From assembly GCA_030642325.1 (NCBI GenBank), contig DAOWNY010000025.1, positions 1 through 12,980 on the forward strand: DNA of 12,980 bases, read 5' to 3'. The notes under the pieces were generated by a model, which did no database searches, was not told the DNA's origin, and saw only the letters and a list, made by a program, of their open reading frames with translations. Numbering within the stretch: the first letter of the stretch is position 1; the number at the start of each line of letters is the position of its first letter. The position numbers and the translations under genes are program-made. Source of the DNA: Deltaproteobacteria bacterium (GTDB taxonomy: Bacteria > Desulfobacterota > DAOWNY01). Below are positions 6,268 through 12,980 of this stretch, one piece after another.

Positions 6268-7047
6268 ATGACATATAAAAGCATATTATATGAGGTTCAG
6301 GACGGGATCGCTAAGGTGACGCTGAATATCCCGGAAAAGATGAATCGGCTTAGTAATGAAACCATGAAAGAAGTAGTAGCCGCCCTCAAGGAGGCAAAAG
6401 AAGATGATTCGGTGAGGGTGGTAGTTATGGCTGCGGCCGGTGATAAGGCATTTTGTGCGGGGGCGAACCTGGCTGACTTCAAAGGACTTTCTGCAGTTGA
6501 AGGACGCAAGGTGTTTGCGGCCTTTGCAGCTCTCTCCCGGGTATTTATTGATCTGGGAAAGCCTTCCATTGCCGCGGTAAATGGATTGGCCCTGGCGGGC
6601 GGCTGCGGTCTGGCCATTTATCCGGACATTACCATTGCCTCCGAGAACGCTAAGTTCGGTCTACCGGAAATAAATGTGGGGGTCTGGTCCTGCATGGTAT
6701 CTGCCTCACTTCCCCGGATGGTAGGAAGGAAAAAGGCTCTTGAGCTGTTGATGACCGGGGACATGATTGATGCCGGGGAAGCGGAAAGAATCGGGTTGAT
6801 CAATCGAGTGGTTCCCCATGACAAATTAGAAGAGACGGTTATGGAACTGGCTCGTAAAATCAGCAAAAAGAGTCCGGTTGTGATGAATTTGGGGCGGGAT
6901 TCATACTACACGATGTTGGATATGGATTTTGATAAAGCAGTTACCTATCTTCTGGAGATGCTGGCAATGATCATCGGCACCGAAGACTGCCAGGAAGGGG
7001 TGACCGCTTTCATGGAAAAGCGAAAACCGGTCTGGAAGAGAAAGTAG
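6268..7047 (+). CDS. Crotonase-family protein with only the second catalytic Glu (possible enoyl-CoA isomerase)
   Basis: This 259-residue crotonase-fold protein binds acyl-CoA through the usual oxyanion segments KAFCAGANL (60-68) and NGLALAGGCG (105-114). Classical enoyl-CoA hydratase uses two glutamates (Glu144 and Glu164 in the rat enzyme). Here the first is Gly114 (GGCGLA instead of GGCELA) while the second, Glu134 in GLPEINVG, is kept. The following region is GVWSCMVSA rather than the common IPGAGG. Having only the second Glu is a known feature of delta3,delta2-enoyl-CoA isomerases, so double-bond isomerisation is more likely than hydration; another crotonase reaction remains possible. 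The AAGGG site is 7 bp before the ATG. The next crotonase gene starts 9 bp after its stop codon, and that one has both glutamates, which suggests a division of labour. Confidence 0.83.
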   Translation: MTYKSILYEVQDGIAKVTLNIPEKMNRLSNETMKEVVAALKEAKEDDSVRVVVMAAAGDKAFCAGANLADFKGLSAVEGRKVFAAFAALSRVFIDLGKPSIAAVNGLALAGGCGLAIYPDITIASENAKFGLPEINVGVWSCMVSASLPRMVGRKKALELLMTGDMIDAGEAERIGLINRVVPHDKLEETVMELARKISKKSPVVMNLGRDSYYTMLDMDFDKAVTYLLEMLAMIIGTEDCQEGVTAFMEKRKPVWKRK

Positions 7048-7049
7048 GA
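7046..7049 (+). promoter_or_regulatory. Ribosome binding site supporting a TTG start
   Basis: AGGA overlaps the stop codon of the upstream crotonase and lies 7 bp before TTG 7057. The next in-frame Met codon falls inside the conserved first strand region, so TTG is the likely start and the two genes are probably translationally coupled. Confidence 0.6.
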
Positions 7050-7056
7050 TAAAAAA

Positions 7057-7854
7057 TTGACGGAATCAGCCATAGCAGATGAACAGGTAGTAACTCTTTC
7101 TAAACGAGGGCATGTGGCCGTAGTTACCCTGAATCGACCGAGGGCCATGAACAGCTTGAATGGTGCAGTTTGTGTGAGATTAAAAGAAATCATTGACGAG
7201 TTGGAGCAAGATGACGATATCCGGGTGGTCATACTCACCGGTGCTGAAAAAAAGGCCTTTTGTGCGGGCATTGACCTTCGAGAACGGAAGGGGATGAGTG
7301 ACAAGGAACTTAATCACTTAAGAAATAACATAATATTTCCATGTTTTCGAACCCTGGAAGAGATGGAAAAGCCTTTAATCGGAGCTATGAATGGTCTTGC
7401 TTTGGGAGGTGGCGCTGAAATCGTTTTGATATGCGACATCAGAATTGCTTCGGAAAATGCACGGTTTGGCCAAACTGAAGTAAAATGGGCGATTATCCCG
7501 GGAGCAGGAGCCTGCCAGCGATTGCCCCAAATCGTTGGGATCGGAAGGGCAAAAGAGATGCTTCTCACCGGCAGGATCATTGACGCCAAAGAGGGCGAGA
7601 AAATAGGTTTATATAATCTGGTTACATCTTCCGAGAATTTGATGGAAAAAGCCTTTGAAGTTGCGGATATGATAGGCGAAAATGGCCCGGTGGCGATAAG
7701 ACAGGTTAAAAAAGCGGTTAATATGGGTACTCAAAACAAACTTGCCATTGCCTTTGATTCCGAGGCATCTAAAGTTTGTTACCACACGCAGGATCGCTTG
7801 GAAGGGGTGGCGGCTTTTAATGAGAAGAGAAAGCCTGAATATACCGGAATGTAG
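7057..7854 (+). CDS. Enoyl-CoA hydratase (crotonase family, both catalytic Glu present)
   Basis: This 265-residue protein starts at TTG. It matches enoyl-CoA hydratase throughout: VTLNRPRAMNSL near the N-terminus, KAFCAGIDL (66-74) and NGLALGGGAE (112-121) forming the oxyanion hole. The two catalytic glutamates correspond to Glu121 (GGGAEIVL) and Glu141 (GQTEVKW), followed by the canonical IIPGAGACQRL. It is expected to add water to a trans-2-enoyl-CoA to give an (S)-3-hydroxyacyl-CoA, which would feed the 3-hydroxyacyl-CoA dehydrogenase of the same cluster. It is unlike the preceding crotonase, which lacks the first Glu. The C-terminus ends with the usual EKRKPEY motif. Substrate range (straight or branched chain) is not readable from the sequence. 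Confidence 0.9.
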   Translation: MTESAIADEQVVTLSKRGHVAVVTLNRPRAMNSLNGAVCVRLKEIIDELEQDDDIRVVILTGAEKKAFCAGIDLRERKGMSDKELNHLRNNIIFPCFRTLEEMEKPLIGAMNGLALGGGAEIVLICDIRIASENARFGQTEVKWAIIPGAGACQRLPQIVGIGRAKEMLLTGRIIDAKEGEKIGLYNLVTSSENLMEKAFEVADMIGENGPVAIRQVKKAVNMGTQNKLAIAFDSEASKVCYHTQDRLEGVAAFNEKRKPEYTGM

Positions 7855-7918
7855 TAATTGGCATTAATTGGTGTTGAAACAATAAATTTTGGCTATTAAT
7901 CAAGGAGGGATTTAAATT

Positions 7919-8848
7919 ATGGAAGATATAAAAGCAATTGACATTATGAATTATCCCATTCAGTGCAAAGGTTTTGTTGAGTATGATTTTAATAAATATA
8001 GTGAGTGGCAGCAGATGGCCCAAACTACTTTCCGACCCTTTTTCCCCATGGGACGTTTCCCCAGCACCCAGGAAGAGTTGGAGCAGCATAAACATCTTTA
8101 TGGAACCTCGTTTTATCCGTTTGAATCCCTTGATGTTTTTATCAAGGCTATGGATAAAGAGGGATACGATAAAGTATGTATCTCAGCGGTTAAGATGTGG
8201 TCCTACAGAAGAAGTTTTGATCTCATTTTTGATTTTACCGTTGATCAGGTCAATGAAATGGTGAAACAAGGTAACGGGAGAATAATCGGTGTGGCAGGAT
8301 ATAACCCGTTCCGAATTGATGAAAGCCTTCAGGAAATCGAAAAGGCAGTCAAGGAATACGGGTTTAAGTTTGTATATGCTCATCCCATCACCTTTGGCCT
8401 GTCATTTAATGATAACAAGATGTATCCTTTATATGGCCTTTGCAGTTCACTGGGTATCCCGGTTTCCATGCAGGCGGGGCATTCGGCGGAGCCTCTTCCC
8501 AGCTGGGTAGGCAATCCCATGACAGTTGATGAAGTAGTGATGGACTTTCCTGATCTTAAGATCAATTTGTCGCATACCGGATTTCCATGGATTACCGAAT
8601 GGATAGATATGGTCTGGAAACATCCCAATGTTTACGGGGATATTGCCGCATATATGCCCAAAAATCTCGATCCCGAATTGATTAAGTTCATGTGCAGCGG
8701 CCGGGGGAACCAGAAGGTAATGTGGGGTTCCAACGGGATGGGCCTTGGGCATGGCAAGCATCAGCTCATGGAGATGGATATGAAAGATAAATATAGAGAA
8801 AATATCCTGAGAAACAATGCCTTGAGGTTCATGGGAATAAAAGGTTAA
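7919..8848 (+). CDS. Amidohydrolase-2-fold protein lacking key metal-binding residues
   Basis: This 309-residue protein has the layout of the amidohydrolase-2 family (relatives of ACMSD and gamma-resorcylate decarboxylase). In that family a metal is held by an N-terminal HxH, later His residues and a C-terminal Asp. Several family landmarks are recognisable: GFKFVYAHP (148-156), LKINLSHTGFPW (213-224), KHPNVYGDIAAY (234-245) and KVMWGSN (266-272). However, the opening IDxHxH reads AIDIMNY, with Met10 and Tyr12 in place of the His pair. The usual iHtG reads MQAGHS (Gln185), and the GSD near the end is GSN (Asn272). His219 remains. The metal site is therefore probably lost or rebuilt. AAGGAGGG upstream gives a strong start. 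Its place in the middle of a beta-oxidation cluster suggests action on a CoA-linked or ring intermediate, but no reaction can be assigned. Confidence 0.75.
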   Translation: MEDIKAIDIMNYPIQCKGFVEYDFNKYSEWQQMAQTTFRPFFPMGRFPSTQEELEQHKHLYGTSFYPFESLDVFIKAMDKEGYDKVCISAVKMWSYRRSFDLIFDFTVDQVNEMVKQGNGRIIGVAGYNPFRIDESLQEIEKAVKEYGFKFVYAHPITFGLSFNDNKMYPLYGLCSSLGIPVSMQAGHSAEPLPSWVGNPMTVDEVVMDFPDLKINLSHTGFPWITEWIDMVWKHPNVYGDIAAYMPKNLDPELIKFMCSGRGNQKVMWGSNGMGLGHGKHQLMEMDMKDKYRENILRNNALRFMGIKG

Positions 8849-8856
8849 CCTGATAC

Positions 8857-8973
8857 GGAGGCTGTCCGGTAGCTTAAGATGATGGCAGTCAATTATGGTT
8901 GCCGTGGACATTGCAATAAAACCATCCGGAACTTATATAACAAAATATGTTGATTGAGCTATCGACAGTCTCC
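8857..8973 (+). repeat. 117-bp element bounded by long imperfect inverted repeats
   Basis: GGAGGCTGTCCGGTAGCTT (8857-8875) and GAGCTATCGACAGTCTCC (8956-8973) are reverse complements apart from one extra base and a few G/A differences that stay paired as G-U in RNA. Inside, GGCA/TGCC and ATGGTT/AACCAT form further possible stems. The ends resemble insertion-sequence termini of the GGCTGTC type, suggesting a MITE or IS relic, but no target-site duplication is visible. A structured RNA in the leader of the acyl-CoA dehydrogenase is the other reading. Confidence 0.55.
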
Positions 8974-9046
8974 CCATGGTTATGTTTTGAATATAGATCT
9001 ACGGGCTTCAGGGGTTGTAAAGATTTAAAAATTATGGAGTAAAAAT

Positions 9047-10195
9047 ATGAATTTTCAATTGGAGACCGAACATATACAGATAAGAGAAACAGTGAGGAAG
9101 TTTTGTCTCAATGAAGTCACTCCCAATGCTGAGGAATGGGAAAAAAACGAAACCTTTCCGGTGGATACCATTAAGAAGGCGGGTCAGCTGGGGTTTTTTG
9201 CTTCCTCGTTTCCCGAAGAATATGGGGGAACCAACCTTGGCTTTTTGGCGAATGTCATTGTTGCGGAAGAGATGGGAAGGGCTTCCCTGGGACTGGCCTG
9301 TTGTCTGAATATGCAGAGCGGCACCTGTCCGATGACCATACTTTTAAATTGTAATGAGGAACAGAAGCAGAAATATCTCCCCGGCATAATCAGTGGAGAG
9401 CTTTTGGGATGCTTTGCAGTTAGTGAGCCGAATGCAGCGACTGATGTTGCTGGAATTGAAACCAAGGCCATACTTGCAGATGACCACTACCTGATGAACG
9501 GTACGAAAATGTGGATTACCCATGCATCAGTTTTTGATGTCGGGATATGTTTTGCCAAGACAGATCCCACCCAGAGGCATAAGGGCCTTTCCGCTTTCAT
9601 TATCACAAGTGATATGCCCGGTCTAACGGGAAATCCCGAAAAGGATAAGCTGGGAGTTCGCTCTTCCGATACCGGTGAGATAGTTTTCGAAGATTGTAAA
9701 GTACCCAAAGAAAATTTGATCGGTGAGGAGGGGCAAGGTTTTAAAATTGCCGAAAGTGCTTTAACCTATGGACGTGCCAACATTGCCGCCCGTTCCGTGG
9801 GAATAGCCCAGGCTGCAGTTGATTCTGCCATTCAATACGCCAACGAGAGGGAGCAGTTTGGTAAAAAAATCGGTTTTTTTCAGATGAATAAACAGATAAT
9901 AGCCGATATGGTTACCAACACCGAGGCATCACGATTGATGGTATACCGTGCTGCCTGGCTACAGGATCAGGGTTTGCCCAGTGCAAATGAGAGTACCATG
10001 GCCAAATTTTTTGCCTCGGAAGCAGCACTCCAAACAGTAATTGGGGCGTCCAAGATTCACGGTGCCTATACTTATTCTTCGGAGTACCCGATTGCCCGGT
10101 TATACCGTGATGTTATGCTGATGACGGCTGGAGAAGGAACTTCCAATATTCAAAGAATAATCATTGCGAATAATGCGTTGGGATGGAATAAATAG
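9047..10195 (+). CDS. Acyl-CoA dehydrogenase
   Basis: This 382-residue protein is the usual length for a short/medium-chain type acyl-CoA dehydrogenase, an FAD enzyme that introduces a 2,3 double bond and passes electrons to ETF. Family landmarks in order: LGFFASSFPEEYGG (48-61), GCFAVSEPNAATD (121-133, FAD and substrate contacts), MWITHA (155-160), REQFGKKI (268-275), and near the end MTAGEGTSNIQR, where Glu363 is in the catalytic-base position of the common EGTS motif. It would start beta-oxidation for this cluster. No ETF genes are seen in the window. The start has GGAG 7 bp upstream. The 198-bp gap before it contains an inverted-repeat element, so its expression may be partly separate from the genes before it. 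Confidence 0.92.
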   Translation: MNFQLETEHIQIRETVRKFCLNEVTPNAEEWEKNETFPVDTIKKAGQLGFFASSFPEEYGGTNLGFLANVIVAEEMGRASLGLACCLNMQSGTCPMTILLNCNEEQKQKYLPGIISGELLGCFAVSEPNAATDVAGIETKAILADDHYLMNGTKMWITHASVFDVGICFAKTDPTQRHKGLSAFIITSDMPGLTGNPEKDKLGVRSSDTGEIVFEDCKVPKENLIGEEGQGFKIAESALTYGRANIAARSVGIAQAAVDSAIQYANEREQFGKKIGFFQMNKQIIADMVTNTEASRLMVYRAAWLQDQGLPSANESTMAKFFASEAALQTVIGASKIHGAYTYSSEYPIARLYRDVMLMTAGEGTSNIQRIIIANNALGWNK

Positions 10196-10294
10196 ATTGA
10201 ATTAAAGAGGACGGGATTGCAAAAGTTGTTTTAATTGTATGAGGCCTGGTGCAAAGTCCTTTCCATGGAAAATATGATGACAGTTATGAAAAGC

Positions 10295-10301
10295 AGGGAG
10301 G
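10295..10301 (+). promoter_or_regulatory. Ribosome binding site that decides the SDR start
   Basis: AGGGAGG lies 10 bp before ATG 10312. The longer reading from GTG 10249 would place this site inside the gene and adds 21 residues that do not match the SDR family. Confidence 0.7.
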
Positions 10302-10311
10302 ATTATCGACG

Positions 10312-11064
10312 ATGATCTTGGAAGGTAAATCAGCTATGGTTACCGGAGCCGGCAGAGGAGTAGGCAGGGCAGTTGCCTTGGAATTTGCCCGGGAAGGGGC
10401 CGATGTTTTGGTGAATGATGTGGATGAGAAATCCGCCGGGGAGGTTGTTCGAGAGATTGAAAAGCTGGGACGAAAAGGTATGGCTTATAAGGCGGATGTC
10501 TCCAACGAACAAGAGGTGATCGCCATGGTTAAGGCGGCCATCGATACCTTTGGTAAGCTGGACATTCTGGTGAATAATGCCGGGAATTCCGCACCTGGTA
10601 TGCTCCATAAGATGACGGTTGAAAAATGGGACAGTGTAATCAATATCCATCTCAAGGGTTCTTTTTTATGCATGAGAGAAGCAGCTAAACATATGATCGA
10701 AAGGAAACAGGGCAAAATTCTTTGCGTTATCTCGGTGGCCGGTCTCCAGGGTTCAGTGGGTCAACCTAATTATGCCGCTGCAAAAGGTGGAATTATCGGT
10801 TTGGTCAAAAGCGGCGCCAAAGAATTATCGAGGCATAATATTATTGTTAATGCTGTAAGTCTTGGCGTGGTTTCCACTGACATGACATCCAAGATATTGA
10901 CCGATCCAAAACTGAAGGAGATAACCTTGTCAAGGACTTTACTCCACAAAGCGTTTGAACCGGAAGAGATTGCCCCTGCTTTCGCATTTTTGGCTTCCGA
11001 TAAGGCCAATACCATCCAGGGACAGGTTATTCCGGTTGACGGCGGCATTGCCGGCGTTGGATAA
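10312..11064 (+). CDS. Short-chain dehydrogenase/reductase (FabG-like)
   Basis: This 250-residue classical SDR has the cofactor motif TGAGRGVG (11-18), NNAG at 88-91, and the catalytic set Asn111, Ser141, Tyr154 and Lys158 (YAAAK). Asp36 after the second strand (VNDVD) would favour NAD(H) over NADP(H). The usual PG of the loop after strand 6 reads LG (SLGVVSTDM), a small deviation. FabG-like SDRs interconvert 3-hydroxyacyl and 3-oxoacyl thioesters, commonly with (R) configuration; ring-alcohol dehydrogenases such as BadH of cyclohexanecarboxylate degradation belong to the same family. In this cluster it may oxidise the product of the MaoC pair, or a cyclic or branched hydroxyacyl-CoA. The family is sure, the substrate inferred. 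Confidence 0.9.
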   Translation: MILEGKSAMVTGAGRGVGRAVALEFAREGADVLVNDVDEKSAGEVVREIEKLGRKGMAYKADVSNEQEVIAMVKAAIDTFGKLDILVNNAGNSAPGMLHKMTVEKWDSVINIHLKGSFLCMREAAKHMIERKQGKILCVISVAGLQGSVGQPNYAAAKGGIIGLVKSGAKELSRHNIIVNAVSLGVVSTDMTSKILTDPKLKEITLSRTLLHKAFEPEEIAPAFAFLASDKANTIQGQVIPVDGGIAGVG

Positions 11065-11085
11065 ACCGGATTATTCCCAATTTTT

Positions 11086-11090
11086 AGGGA
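11086..11090 (+). promoter_or_regulatory. Ribosome binding site for the CoA-transferase homologue
   Basis: AGGGA is 10 bp before ATG 11101 and only 4 bp before TTG 11095. ATG 11101 is preferred on spacing and codon, though the difference is two residues. Confidence 0.5.
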
Positions 11091-11100
11091 TCAGTTGATT

Positions 11101-12393
11101 ATGGGATACGGAAAGCATCCAAAAAAAGGTAAGATCAGTCCGAATGAAGCTGCCGGCCTGATTAAGTCCGGCCAGCGCATAGCGGTAAGTCCGGTTTGCG
11201 CTGAGCCGCAAGCTTTGATGAATGCACTGGTGGCTGATAAGGACCGGTTGAATGATGTAGAGATTTATACGATGTTACCCATGGGGGAGTGTCCCTATGC
11301 TCGTCCGGGGATGGAGGAAGCATTTAAAGTCAAGACTTTTTCCGTTGGTCCGCGTCTGATAGAAGCGGTTGAGCAAGGGCGGGTTGAATATATCCCTTGT
11401 CATCTTTCTCAAATTCCGGGTTTTTTCGCAGACGGGATTATCCCGGTGGATGTTGCATTAATTCAAATTTCACCCCCCGATGAAAACGGATTTTGCAGTC
11501 TGGGAGTGAGCACCAGTTATACAAGAAGTCTTTTGAACGCTGCAACCACGGTGATTGCAGAAATTAATGATCAAATGCCACGGACTCTGGGGGACTCATA
11601 TGTCAATCTTTCCGAAGTGGATTATGTAACTGAATCATCATGTTCTTTGCCGGAAATACCTCCAGCCGAGACAGGTGAGGTGGAAAAAAGGATAGCTGAA
11701 TACACGGCTGAATTGATCGACGATGGGTCGGTTATCCAGACCGGGATTGGAAATATTTCTGATGCAATCCTCGGGGCGTTGAAGGGGAAGAAGGATTTAT
11801 CCGTTCATACCGGTACTTTTTCAGATGGTGTTTTGAGCCTTATCGAGGCAGGAGTCTTTGACGTAAAAAAGGGTGGTTCAGGGGCCGGTCGCTTGATTAC
11901 CGCTGAATTGATCGGGACATCCGGACTTTATCAATTTTGTCACAACAACCCACTGGTAGAGATGCGGCCAATCGAATATACTCATAATATCCAGGTGGCG
12001 GGTCGGGTAAAAGGTCTTTTTAGTATTACCTCGGCAATACAGATGGATTTGAACGGGCAGGTAAATGCGGAGATGCTGGGGCAAAAATTGATTAGCGGAG
12101 TAGGCGGGCAGCTCGATTTTCTACGTTCTACCGCCTCTTCCATCGGCGGCAAAGGGGTTGTGGCCTTTCCATCCACGGCAAGAAAGGGTAAGGTTTCCCG
12201 TATCGTCCCAAAACTAAATGGAGGAGGGATAGTGACGGTGGGAAGAGCCGATATGGATTTCGTGGTTACTGAATACGGGGTAGCACGGTTGAAGGGCAAA
12301 TCGGTTTCTGAAAGAGCAAGGGAACTGATTGGTATTGCCCACCCTGATTTCCGGGGACAACTCAACCGTGATTTTAATAAAAAGAATAATTAA
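11101..12393 (+). CDS. Acetyl-CoA hydrolase/CoA-transferase family protein lacking the catalytic Glu
   Basis: This 430-residue protein has the full length and both domains of the acetyl-CoA hydrolase/transferase family, which includes 4-hydroxybutyrate and butyryl-CoA:acetate CoA-transferases. Landmarks include IQISPPDENGFCSLGVS (121-137), the CoA-site GIGNISDAIL (215-224) and the C-terminal VTEYGVARLKGKS (389-401) and IAHPDFRGQL. In characterised members a Glu in a motif like iHTEMfsDG forms the glutamyl-CoA intermediate. Here the motif is VHTGTFSDG, with Gly238 (codon GGT) in that place. Two base changes separate GGT from a Glu codon, so a single sequencing error cannot explain it. Normal ping-pong CoA transfer is therefore doubtful; hydrolysis, another acyl-transfer route or a binding role are alternatives. 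It lies between the SDR and the AtuA-like gene and is probably co-transcribed with both. Confidence 0.85.
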   Translation: MGYGKHPKKGKISPNEAAGLIKSGQRIAVSPVCAEPQALMNALVADKDRLNDVEIYTMLPMGECPYARPGMEEAFKVKTFSVGPRLIEAVEQGRVEYIPCHLSQIPGFFADGIIPVDVALIQISPPDENGFCSLGVSTSYTRSLLNAATTVIAEINDQMPRTLGDSYVNLSEVDYVTESSCSLPEIPPAETGEVEKRIAEYTAELIDDGSVIQTGIGNISDAILGALKGKKDLSVHTGTFSDGVLSLIEAGVFDVKKGGSGAGRLITAELIGTSGLYQFCHNNPLVEMRPIEYTHNIQVAGRVKGLFSITSAIQMDLNGQVNAEMLGQKLISGVGGQLDFLRSTASSIGGKGVVAFPSTARKGKVSRIVPKLNGGGIVTVGRADMDFVVTEYGVARLKGKSVSERARELIGIAHPDFRGQLNRDFNKKNN

Positions 12394-12407
12394 AGGGGTA
12401 GAAGATA

Positions 12408-12980
12408 ATGAAAAAAGTGATACTTGGTTCCGGCTCCGCTTTTTGGGGGGACATGCTGGACCCAGCGGCAGAGATGGCCGAGAGGAGTGATGTTCAGTAT
12501 ATGGGGTTTGATCACCTTGCCGAATTGACCATGGCTTTATTAAACCGGATGAAGTTACGAGACCCTAAAAAAGGATTTATTCCGGATATAATTCCCTGGA
12601 TGAAAAGGATGCTTCCCATTACCACACCCAAGGGAATCAAGATGATTACCAATGCAGGTGGTGCGAATCCCCTACAGGCAGCCTTGGAGGTAAAAAAGGT
12701 CATTGAGGAGTTGAATCTGGGCCCCATGAAGATCGGGGTAGTATCCGGAGATGATATCTTTTCCTATATTGATGAAATCAGAAAAGAGGGGTGGAAGTTT
12801 AAAAATCTGGATACCGGCGAAGAAGATATAGACCGAATCCGGGAAAATGTCGTTGCGGCCAATGCATATACGGGTGCCGATGAGATTATTACCGAGTTGA
12901 AGAATGGAGCGGATCTGGTTATTACCGGGAGAGTTTCGGATAATGCCCTGTATGTGGGGCCGTTGATGTATGAATTTGAC
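12408..12980 (+). CDS. AtuA-like protein (DUF1446 family), 3' partial
   Basis: The first 191 residues are visible and the frame runs off the window. The N-terminal sequence matches the AtuA/DUF1446 family: SGSAFWGDML near the start, HLAELTMALL (35-44), the strongly conserved TNAGGANPLQAA (81-92), VVSGDD (108-113) and ADLVITGRVSDNAL (171-184). AtuA is encoded in the acyclic terpene (citronellol/geraniol) utilisation clusters of pseudomonads, where its biochemical role has not been clear to my knowledge. Homologues also occur beside CoA-transferases and other acyl-CoA enzymes. The start has AAGGGG 9 bp upstream and lies 14 bp after the preceding stop, indicating one operon. The visible part has no signal peptide or membrane segment, so the protein is expected in the cytoplasm. 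Confidence 0.88.
   Translation, partial: MKKVILGSGSAFWGDMLDPAAEMAERSDVQYMGFDHLAELTMALLNRMKLRDPKKGFIPDIIPWMKRMLPITTPKGIKMITNAGGANPLQAALEVKKVIEELNLGPMKIGVVSGDDIFSYIDEIRKEGWKFKNLDTGEEDIDRIRENVVAANAYTGADEIITELKNGADLVITGRVSDNALYVGPLMYEFD

Noticed and set aside
8087..8095. HKH at residues 57-59 of the amidohydrolase-like protein as a replacement for the lost HxH
   Set aside because: It sits in a loop region about 45 residues after the first strand and lacks the preceding hydrophobic-Asp context, so it is not the family motif.
8447..8911. 154-codon minus-strand open frame over the amidohydrolase-like gene
   Set aside because: It lies opposite a gene with clear homology, has no recognisable domain, and is explained as a shadow frame; the same holds for the 128-codon frame at 5539-5925 and the 127-codon frame at 11982-12365.
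8849..8981. Target-site duplication around the 117-bp inverted-repeat element
   Set aside because: I compared the bases on each side for several possible element ends and found no matching short repeat, so recent transposition is not supported.
10196..10311. Possible promoter or regulatory element before the SDR gene
   Set aside because: An AATTAAA/TTTAATT pair is present but short and A/T-only, and no convincing -35/-10 pair was found.
11072..11092. Hairpin TCCC/GGGA covering the ribosome site of the CoA-transferase homologue
   Set aside because: Only four base pairs with an A/T loop; too weak to claim as a regulatory structure.
1..12980. CRISPR arrays, tRNA or rRNA genes
   Set aside because: No regularly spaced direct repeats, cloverleaf-like segments or rRNA-like stretches were seen in the gaps.

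Overview
The window is 12,980 bp of plus-strand genes from what looks like an anaerobic or syntrophic bacterium. GC is moderate. Shine-Dalgarno sites are strong (AGGAGG-type) and one TTG start is well supported. A GltD-like iron-sulfur/flavin oxidoreductase lies beside a large CoA-thioester catabolic cluster. These traits suggest a Clostridia-type Firmicute (Desulfotomaculum/Pelotomaculum-like) or a deltaproteobacterial fatty/aromatic-acid degrader. This is inference: no taxonomic marker gene is present.

Left part (1-2263): the 3' part of a GltD-like NAD(P)H oxidoreductase whose C-terminus carries an extra domain resembling a degenerate GIY-YIG fold, followed 10 bp later by an unrecognised 182-residue protein. 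A weak intrinsic terminator closes this unit. The AT-rich gap 2264-2758 holds that terminator, a near-consensus sigma-A promoter pointing right, and on the minus strand a possible relic of an IS21-type transposase.

Main cluster (2759-12980, open at the right edge), all plus strand: two MaoC-type hot-dog hydratase subunits, thiolase, 3-hydroxyacyl-CoA dehydrogenase, two crotonase-family proteins, an amidohydrolase-2-fold protein, acyl-CoA dehydrogenase, an SDR, an acetyl-CoA hydrolase/CoA-transferase family protein, and the first 191 residues of an AtuA/DUF1446 protein. Together they amount to a beta-oxidation-like pathway for an organic acid that is probably branched or cyclic. It resembles the acyclic terpene utilisation (Atu) gene set, but no carboxylase, CoA ligase or ETF is visible in the window.

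The most unusual aspect is that several members lack a residue normally essential in their family. MaoC subunit 1 has Tyr for the catalytic His. Crotonase 1 has Gly for the first catalytic Glu. The 3-hydroxyacyl-CoA dehydrogenase has Ser for two active-site Asn. The amidohydrolase lacks the HxH pair and the metal-binding Asp. The CoA-transferase homologue has Gly for the catalytic Glu. Each sits beside or among intact enzymes, so the cluster may combine canonical beta-oxidation with non-canonical steps or heteromeric partners. Three intergenic gaps (3197-3351, 6112-6267, 8849-9046) contain notable inverted repeats that could be RNA structures or mobile-element relics.
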